A stretch of 19,606 nt of DNA from an uncultured Lachnospiraceae bacterium (GTDB taxonomy: Bacteria; Bacillota; Clostridia; Lachnospirales; Lachnospiraceae): NCBI GenBank assembly GCA_910587155.1, contig CAJULA010000040.1, positions 1-19,606 on the forward strand, written 5' to 3'. Below, in pieces: positions 15,319 through 19,606 of the stretch. The notes below the pieces were generated by a model that did no database searches, was not told the origin of the DNA, and was given only the letters and a program-made list of their open reading frames with translations. Position 1 is the stretch's first letter, and each line of letters starts with the position of its first letter. Made by a program: the position numbers and the translations under genes.

Positions 15319-17192
15319 GTGCAATATGACATGAGCATCAAAATCTCAACGGGCACCAGCAGAAAATCCACCGTCTGGAATGTGCAGGAGACGCGCTGGT
15401 CCGAGTTCGTGCAGAGGCTGTCACGGCCCCAGAGAACGCAGGAAAGCTAAATCCCTCCCGAGGGCAGAACAGGACAAAATAAAGGACATTGGGGGCTTTG
15501 TAGGCGGTGTTCTGAAAGGGCAGCGTCGGAAAAATGAAAATGCAGGGGAACGTTATCTGATCACACTGGACGCGGATACAATTGAGCCGGGCGGTACACA
15601 GAGGGTATTGAACGCTGTCTCTGCGCTGGGATGTATCTATGCCGTGTATTCCACAAGAAAGCACGAGGGTGCTGCGCCCCGGCTGCGGATTATCCTGCCG
15701 CTTGACGAACCCTGTTCACCGGACGAATATGAGCCCATTGCCCGTAAGGCAGCCGGCTTTATCGGTATGCAGATATTTGATCCGACGACGTTTGAGCCGG
15801 TCAGGCTTATGTACTGGCCGGGATACAGCAGGGACAGCGAATATGTATTTGCACATGAGGACAGGCCGTTTCTTTCCCGCCAGGGGATGCTTGGCTGCTA
15901 TGGGAACTGGCGGGATGTATCGGAATGGCCGGAGGTTCCGGGTGCTGCCCGGATCAGGGACAGATCGGCGAAAAAGCAGGGAGACCCGCTGGAAAAGAAA
16001 GGCATTGTAGGAGCCTTCTGCAAAAATTACTCCATAGAAGAAGCGATGACCCAGTTTATTCCGGGCACTTACAAGCCGTGTGCCGATCCGGGGCGGTTTA
16101 CCTATGTGGACGGGAGCACGGTAGGCGGCGCGGTATTGTATGAGAACGGGAAGTTCCTGTACAGTTATCATGCGACAGATCCGTGTTCAGGCAGGCTGGT
16201 CAATGCTTTTGACATGGTGCGGCTGCATCTGTTTGGTGAGGAGGATGACGAGGCGAAGCCGGATACACCGACGGCCAATCTCCCTTCTTTTAAGAAAATG
16301 TGCGAGTTCGCGTCGGGACTGCCCGCCGTGTCGGACATAATGGCAAAGGAAAGATATGAAGCGGCGGTGCGAAGTCTTTCGGCGGCGCCGGCTGCGGAAG
16401 CGGAGCAGGAACAGACAGACGCCTCATGGGTGCTGAAACTGCAGGCGAACCCGAAGACGGGAGAACCCCTGAATACCATCCAGAACGTGCAGACTATCCT
16501 GGAGAACGATCCAAGACTGAAAGACAGAATCTATCATGATGAGATGGCAGGCAGGGTCATGGCATCGGCCTGCCTGCCGTGGGAGCCGCAGAGTACCCCG
16601 TACGAGGTAAGGCAATGGAAGGATGAGGATGATTCCGGCCTGCGGGGTTATATGGAGGCCGTTTATCATATTACGGGGAAAGAAAAGGTATCGGACGGTT
16701 TCGCGGTATATGCACTGAATCTTCGGGTACATAAACTGAGGGACTACCTGCTTTCGCTGGCAGGGGATCGAGAAGAGTACATTTTTCCGTTTTCTGGGAA
16801 TGGACTGGTATTCCGATTCGTTGAATACGTTCGAGGGAAAAGATGCGGCAGAGCTGCTGGAGGGGTACTGGATCATAGAAGCCGGGGAGCTGACAGGCAT
16901 GACGCGTTCTGAGATGAACACGGTGAAACAGTTTCTGAGCAAATGTGATGACGTGTACCGTGCCGCATACGGCAAGTGGACGAATAAGCATGTGCGGCAA
17001 TGTATTGTTGTGGGTACTACCAATGAGACGGAATTCTTGAAAGATTATACAGGTGGCCGGCGCTTCTGGCCGGTGGATTTAGGCAGGGCGGGGTGCAAAA
17101 AGAACATATGGCGCGATCTGCCCGGTGAAGTGCCGCAGATATGGGCGGAAGCGGTTTTGCGGTATTGTCTGGGGGAACCACTGATATTACGG
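15319..17192 (+). pseudogene. VapE-like phage primase/helicase remnant, frameshifted and internally deleted
   Basis: GTG 15319, after a GGGGGG-A ribosome site, starts MQYDMSIKISTGTSRKSTVW and runs 43 codons to TAA at 15448-15450. VapE homology continues in another frame from about 15452 (LPRAEQDKIKDIGGFVGG) through the primase-like domain (YSTRKHEGAAPRLRIILPL, FDPTTFEPVRLMYWPG) to LRDYLLSLA near 16760. There it jumps into the third frame at QGIEKSTFF, which is a P-loop remnant with Glu where Gly of GKS is expected, and goes on to TFEGKDAAELLEGYWIIEAG and YTGGRRFWPVDLG up to about 17192. By comparison with the family about 100 residues before the P-loop are lost. The product cannot be an active ATPase. 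Confidence 0.85.
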
Positions 17193-17588
17193 GATTACAC
17201 AGATGCCTGCGAACTGATCAGAGAGACCGAGCAGGACATAAGAAGGCTTAACTATAAAAAGAAGACCATTCTGCAGACGAACGTAAAAGACAGCAATCCT
17301 GAATTCCCCTACCAGGAACAGCATTTCAGGATACAGGGGACCGCATTTACGACAAGGGATGACAGTGGCCTGCGCTGTAGAGAGGCCTTGCTTGAGCGTA
17401 GAAAGGCCAATGCGCTGCGGATCAGGACGCAGGTGGAGGAGTGGATGCTTACAATCCCGGCGCGTATGCAGCGGATTGTAAGGTACAGGTATCTGGAAGG
17501 CCTGTCCTGGGAACAGGTAGCGGTACGGATGGGTAGAGGGGCTACGGCTGATGGTGTGAGGAAAGAGCTTGAAAGGTTTTTGGGTTGA
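17193..17588 (+). pseudogene. Sigma-70-like phage regulator (DUF1492/ArpU-like) fused to the VapE tail
   Basis: From about 17193 the frame of the VapE tail changes family without a stop. It reads ACELIRETEQDIRRLNYKKK, then EFPYQEQHFRIQG, a helical hairpin with RKANALRIRTQVEEWM and the C-terminal IVRYRYLEGLSWEQVAVRMG, which is a sigma-70 region 4-like helix-turn-helix as found in phage late-gene activators of the DUF1492/ArpU/RinA kind. It has no start codon or ribosome site of its own, so a deletion has joined it in frame to VapE. The genes normally between them (VRR-NUC nuclease, SNF2-type helicase) are absent. A fused protein could be made from ATG 16800 only if some upstream site is used, which I do not see. 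Confidence 0.7.
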
Positions 17589-17619
17589 CATGCTGGTGAG
17601 TTTGTCTGAAAGATCAGTA

Positions 17620-17648
17620 GTGACATAATTTGAAATATGTTGTATAAT
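17620..17648 (+). promoter_or_regulatory. Promoter of the DUF4352 lipoprotein gene
   Basis: GTGACA (17620-17625, 5/6 to consensus) and perfect TATAAT (17643-17648) are 17 bp apart, 36 bp before the start. TGACAT at 17621-17626 and ATGTCA at 17650-17655 form an inverted repeat flanking the core promoter, a plausible operator. Confidence 0.75.
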
Positions 17649-17684
17649 AATGTCATTAAAATTCAAAAAGGGGAAACTCAGATT

Positions 17685-18329
17685 ATGAAAAAGAAAGTAA
17701 TTATTTTAATCGGATTATTAATGAGCCTGTCATTGTCGGCCTGTGGTTCATCCGGTACTGCCGCGTCAAAAGGAGATGAAACAAAAGCGGAAGATACACA
17801 ACAGGAAACCACTGAAGGTGATCAGGAAAAAGATGATGAAGAAAGCGAGGCTCTTGAAGAAACACAGGAGGAGCCGACAGAGTCCGCAGAAGAGGAAGAA
17901 AACGAGACTATATACAATATCGGTGATAGTGCGTCATTAAAAGACTGGGAGATTTCCGTAACAGATATGCAGGTTGTTGACTCTATTTCTGCAAAATATG
18001 TTTCTTTTTCTCCTGATGAGGATGGAAATAAATTCATCCAGGTATTTGTAACGGTAGTCAATAACGGAAAACAGGCGGATCGTTTCCTTCCGATGGTCGG
18101 ATTTGGGGATGATGTAAGCACTAAGATATTTTTTGGCGACGGGTATGAATTCAGTTCTACAAATTTGCTGGGATACGATAACGAGATGCATGATTCAACA
18201 TTAAATCCGTTATCCTCCAAATCCGGAGAAATCGTATTTGAAGTACCGGAAGCCGTGTCTGGTTCTGAAGATGAGTTATTGATACAGTTTAAGGCTGATA
18301 GCGATACCCTTAAATTTAAGATTCGGTAA
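17685..18329 (+). CDS. DUF4352-domain lipoprotein
   Basis: A 214-residue secreted lipoprotein. The signal peptide MKKKVIILIGLLMSLSLSAC ends at lipobox Cys20. An acidic, low-complexity linker rich in Glu, Asp, Gln and Thr spans about 21-80. The rest is a beta-sandwich of the DUF4352 (telokin-like, MPT63-related) kind: YNIGDSASLKDWEISVTDMQ, then GNKFIQVFVTVVNNGKQA and GEIVFEVPEA. Such domains are found in many Bacillota surface proteins; their ligand is unknown. The start at 17685 gives the clean signal peptide; the purine-rich AAAAAGGGGA lies about 10 nt upstream, a little far. It has its own promoter and terminator, and base composition is more AT-rich than the prophage genes before it. Confidence 0.88.
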   Translation: MKKKVIILIGLLMSLSLSACGSSGTAASKGDETKAEDTQQETTEGDQEKDDEESEALEETQEEPTESAEEEENETIYNIGDSASLKDWEISVTDMQVVDSISAKYVSFSPDEDGNKFIQVFVTVVNNGKQADRFLPMVGFGDDVSTKIFFGDGYEFSSTNLLGYDNEMHDSTLNPLSSKSGEIVFEVPEAVSGSEDELLIQFKADSDTLKFKIR

Positions 18330-18336
18330 AAATGTG

Positions 18337-18374
18337 CCCGCCCACGGCTAACAGCTGTAGGCGGGTATAACTTT
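18337..18374 (+). terminator. Terminator after the DUF4352 gene
   Basis: CCCGCC (18337-18342) pairs with GGCGGG (18360-18365). Inner ACGGCT/AGCTGT pairing with one G-T extends the stem, and TATAACTTTT follows. It lies 8 bp after the stop. Confidence 0.7.
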
Positions 18375-18384
18375 TAAATAATAC

Positions 18385-18413
18385 TTTACTTTTGTCATGA
18401 CATAAGTTATAAT
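18385..18413 (+). promoter_or_regulatory. Promoter with a TGTCATGACA palindrome in the spacer
   Basis: TATAAT (18408-18413) has TTTACT (18385-18390) 17 bp upstream. The spacer contains the perfect 10-bp palindrome TGTCATGACA (18393-18402), running into TGACATAA as at the DUF4352 promoter. It drives the 60-aa ORF 48 bp downstream. Confidence 0.6.
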
Positions 18414-18460
18414 AAATTATAGCTAAAGGGGCAAGGCTTTAACGGAAAGGAGAGAATCAC

Positions 18461-18643
18461 ATGGAGGTATTAGAAATGACTGAAAAAGAACAGGCAACAA
18501 ACTTGATGGACAAGTTCATTGATTTACAGCGGATCAAAGCGGCAGGGGATAAGGACAAAGAAATTGATTACCAGTTAAAGACAACGAAAGCGAAACTTGA
18601 AGCGCTGGGAATCGTAACAGAGAATCTCGAAATTAAGGAATAG
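18461..18643 (+). CDS. Small helical protein, 60 aa (second possible start at 18476)
   Basis: AAAGGAG lies 8 nt before ATG 18461. The product MEVLEMTEKEQATNLMDKFI continues as a charged, all-helical chain with DLQRIKAAGDKDKEIDYQLK and ends in LGIVTENLEIKE, probably a helical hairpin. I do not recognise a named family. A second start is possible: the first codons include GGAGG (18463-18467), exactly 8 nt before ATG 18476, so a 55-aa form could also be made. Which is used is unclear. It has its own promoter and is followed by a G/C hairpin (18650-18669). Confidence 0.7.
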   Translation: MEVLEMTEKEQATNLMDKFIDLQRIKAAGDKDKEIDYQLKTTKAKLEALGIVTENLEIKE

Positions 18644-18649
18644 CAGAAA

Positions 18650-18669
18650 GGGCGGGCTTGACACCGCCC
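18650..18669 (+). terminator. GC hairpin without a T tract
   Basis: GGGCGG (18650-18655) and CCGCCC (18664-18669) pair across an 8-nt loop, 7 bp after the 60-aa ORF. The lack of T residues after it makes it at best a partial terminator or an RNA-stability element. Confidence 0.4.
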
Positions 18670-18728
18670 AATCTCCTAAGCGCATCTTACCATTGATAGA
18701 GGGGTGATGTAAAGTAGAAAAGAAAAAA

Positions 18729-18893
18729 ATGGGCAGGCCAACAGACATCCCAAAGAACAACAGAGAAAGTTTCCGCTTATCTGATGATGATATGGAAAAA
18801 TTAAAATACTGTATGAAAAAAGCAAATATGTCAAAAACTGATATTGTAAGAAGGGGGATTGATTTGGTCTATCAAGAAACCGTAAGCAAATAG
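18729..18893 (+). CDS. Ribbon-helix-helix (CopG/Arc-type) protein, 54 aa
   Basis: The product MGRPTDIPKNNRESFRLSDD continues MEKLKYCMKKANMSKTDIVR and ends RGIDLVYQETVSK. The strand ESFRLS, the helix of DDDMEKLKYCMKKA and the helix TDIVRRGIDLVYQ are a classic RHH fold; MGRPTD is a common N-terminal arm in Clostridia members. It is probably a DNA-binding regulator of the nearby genes. The start is uncertain: GAGGGG (18698-18703) is about 25 nt before ATG 18729 but ideally placed for codon 18714, which is GTA. The frame is open back to there (VEKKKMGRP), so the original start may have been GTG or ATG and mutated. Confidence 0.65.
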   Translation: MGRPTDIPKNNRESFRLSDDDMEKLKYCMKKANMSKTDIVRRGIDLVYQETVSK

Positions 18894-18896
18894 AGG

Positions 18897-19022
18897 GTGT
18901 TCCCCGTTCAAAGATTACAACCTCTACTATCTGCCAATCCACCAAAAAGCAGAGCCGATTATTTCAGAGAGCGCAGGAAGAAAACAAGTGCTTTTTATGC
19001 GGAAGTCGATACGGAAGAATAA
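18897..19022 (+). pseudogene. Possible remnant of a second RHH-type small gene
   Basis: The frame contains KSRADYFRERRKKTSAFYAE and then VDTEE before TAA at 19020-19022. The ADYFRERRKK start is typical of a small Arc-like protein family of Clostridia, normally 55-70 residues, so the C-terminal helices are missing. There is no ATG; only GTG 18897 is available and it has no ribosome site. It looks like a decayed gene. Confidence 0.4.
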
Positions 19023-19198
19023 TGGAGACTGCGATCCGAAAAATATTTAAAGTTTGTCCGTTTTGTTGTAATTTATCATTAAGAATGACAAAAAAATGAA
19101 AAATCCAGAAAAATCTCCAGAAATGCTGAAAACAAGCCATTTCTGAGAAAATAAGCAATGAAAAATGTCATTTTAAGTGCAAAAGAAAAATTAATCGA

Positions 19199-19229
19199 AA
19201 TAGAGCCGAAAAAACAGGCTCTATTTTTT
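19199..19229 (+). terminator. Strong intrinsic terminator
   Basis: AATAGAGCC (19199-19207) pairs perfectly with GGCTCTATT (19217-19225) across a 9-nt A-rich loop, followed by TTTTA. It is the best terminator in the window and closes the small-gene run from 18461. Confidence 0.85.
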
Positions 19230-19263
19230 ATTCAAAAAAATTCAAAAAATTGAAGGCGCAAAA

Positions 19264-19596
19264 CACTGATGAAATGGGGATTTTGAAGAAAAGATAAAGT
19301 ATTTTTGAAGATTATTAAAAGTGTGCTATTAAATAGTGCGGACATTTTCGTTCTTATGTGTGTATGGATGTCCGCAAAGGATTTGTTGTGTTTATCATGT
19401 TTTTTGCATGATGTAAAAAACTGCGGACATGCTGGCAGGGAATTACCTGTAGATTATTCATATTGCTATTTATCTCACAAGTCATAAAATCCATATCAAA
19501 TATTTATTTGGTATTGATTTTATAATTTGTGAAAATAGGGCCTTAACGGGTCTTTTAGTACCATATAAGTGTAAGAGATAAAGCATTTCATCAGTG
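19264..19596. repeat. 333-bp segment bounded by a perfect 13-bp inverted repeat
   Basis: CACTGATGAAATG (19264-19276) and its exact reverse complement CATTTCATCAGTG (19584-19596) face each other; the match extends outward by AAA after one mismatch. The right copy also forms a local hairpin (TAAAGCA/TGCTTTA). The segment could be a small non-autonomous element or two separate REP-like units. Confidence 0.45.
19337..19430. repeat. Three copies of TGCGGACAT (two direct, one inverted)
   Basis: TGCGGACAT is at 19337-19345 and 19422-19430, with the inverted copy ATGTCCGCA at 19368-19376. The first two can form a stem with a 22-nt loop. In an AT-rich stretch three exact GC-containing 9-mers within 94 bp suggest binding sites or a structured RNA. 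Confidence 0.4.
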
Positions 19597-19606
19597 CTTT
19601 ACCTTC

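Larger units (their letters stand above)
10311..17588. mobile_element. Decayed prophage-like element with large serine recombinase (right end unresolved)
   Basis: The left boundary is the disrupted substrate-binding protein gene. Inside are a minus-strand integration operon and a plus-strand run in the order small ORFs, DUF2800, family A DNA polymerase, VapE and sigma-like regulator, which is the known replication-module order of Clostridia prophages. No structural, terminase, tail or lysis genes are seen. At least five lesions (internal stop, 4-bp duplication, frameshift, deletions, fusion) show it is not a functional phage. The end given is that of the last recognisable phage gene; the element may extend through 18893 or beyond the window. 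Confidence 0.75.
19023..19606. other. AT-rich stretch without a convincing gene
   Basis: No ORF here has a ribosome site plus a protein-like sequence; the 60-codon frame at 19305-19487 is low in such signs. The stretch holds the terminator at 19199-19229, the inverted repeat pair at 19264-19596 and the 9-mer repeats at 19337-19430. Long A and T runs are frequent. Confidence 0.6.

Noticed and set aside
17584..17589. Perfect TTGACA after the sigma-like ORF as a -35
   Set aside because: No -10 lies 16-18 bp downstream; the GTGACA/TATAAT pair further on is a better promoter.
19305..19487. 60-codon ORF in the AT-rich end
   Set aside because: No ribosome site, starts in an AT-rich run and contains the repeated 9-mers; unlikely to be a gene.

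Overview
The window looks like a chromosomal segment of a Bacillota bacterium, most likely Lachnospiraceae (class Clostridia). The grounds are strong AGGAGG-type ribosome sites, moderate GC in the genes, lipoproteins with Gram-positive style signal peptides, WYL and AraC regulators, DUF5722 and DUF4352 lipoproteins, and a Clostridia-type prophage replication module. No rRNA or tRNA gene and no CRISPR array was found.

Region 1 (1-5190, + strand) is a tight co-directional run. It holds the 3' end of an acidic, coiled-coil protein gene cut by the window edge, an MsbA/MdlB-like ABC exporter, a siroheme/[4Fe-4S] nitrite/sulfite reductase, a WYL-domain regulator and a small VOC (glyoxalase-fold) protein. 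It ends in a hairpin and a 122-bp compound palindromic repeat (5245-5366).

Region 2 (5384-9854) has its own extended -10 promoter and encodes two adjacent lipoproteins: a BMP/PnrA-like binding protein without transporter genes beside it, and a DUF5722 protein with a glycosidase-like pair of glutamates. A convergent hairpin separates these from a divergent pair: a small HPr-like protein (-) and an AraC regulator (+).

Region 3 (9874-about 17588) is a decayed integrated element. The 3' half of a substrate-binding protein gene (-) stops abruptly next to the 3' end of a large serine recombinase gene, so the element appears to have integrated into that gene. The minus-strand integration operon has a near-consensus promoter and runs: small gene with an internal stop, RHH-like protein, Uma2-family protein, recombinase. 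On the + strand the usual early/replication order of a Clostridia prophage survives, but in pieces: three small ORFs, DUF2800 (4-bp duplication frameshift, 3' truncation), a family A DNA polymerase C-terminus, VapE (frameshift plus loss of the region before the P-loop) and a sigma-70-like phage regulator fused in frame to the VapE remnant. The element's right end and the 5' half of the target gene are not visible.

Region 4 (17620-19606) is more AT-rich. It has a DUF4352 lipoprotein and small RHH-type genes, each behind promoters that share a TGACATAA sequence, then about 580 bp without a convincing gene. That stretch carries a strong terminator, a 13-bp inverted repeat pair 333 bp across, and a repeated 9-mer.

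The points most worth checking are the BMP/DUF5722 lipoprotein pair, the collapsed prophage module, the recombinase leader that could hide its own ribosome site, and the palindromic repeat family.
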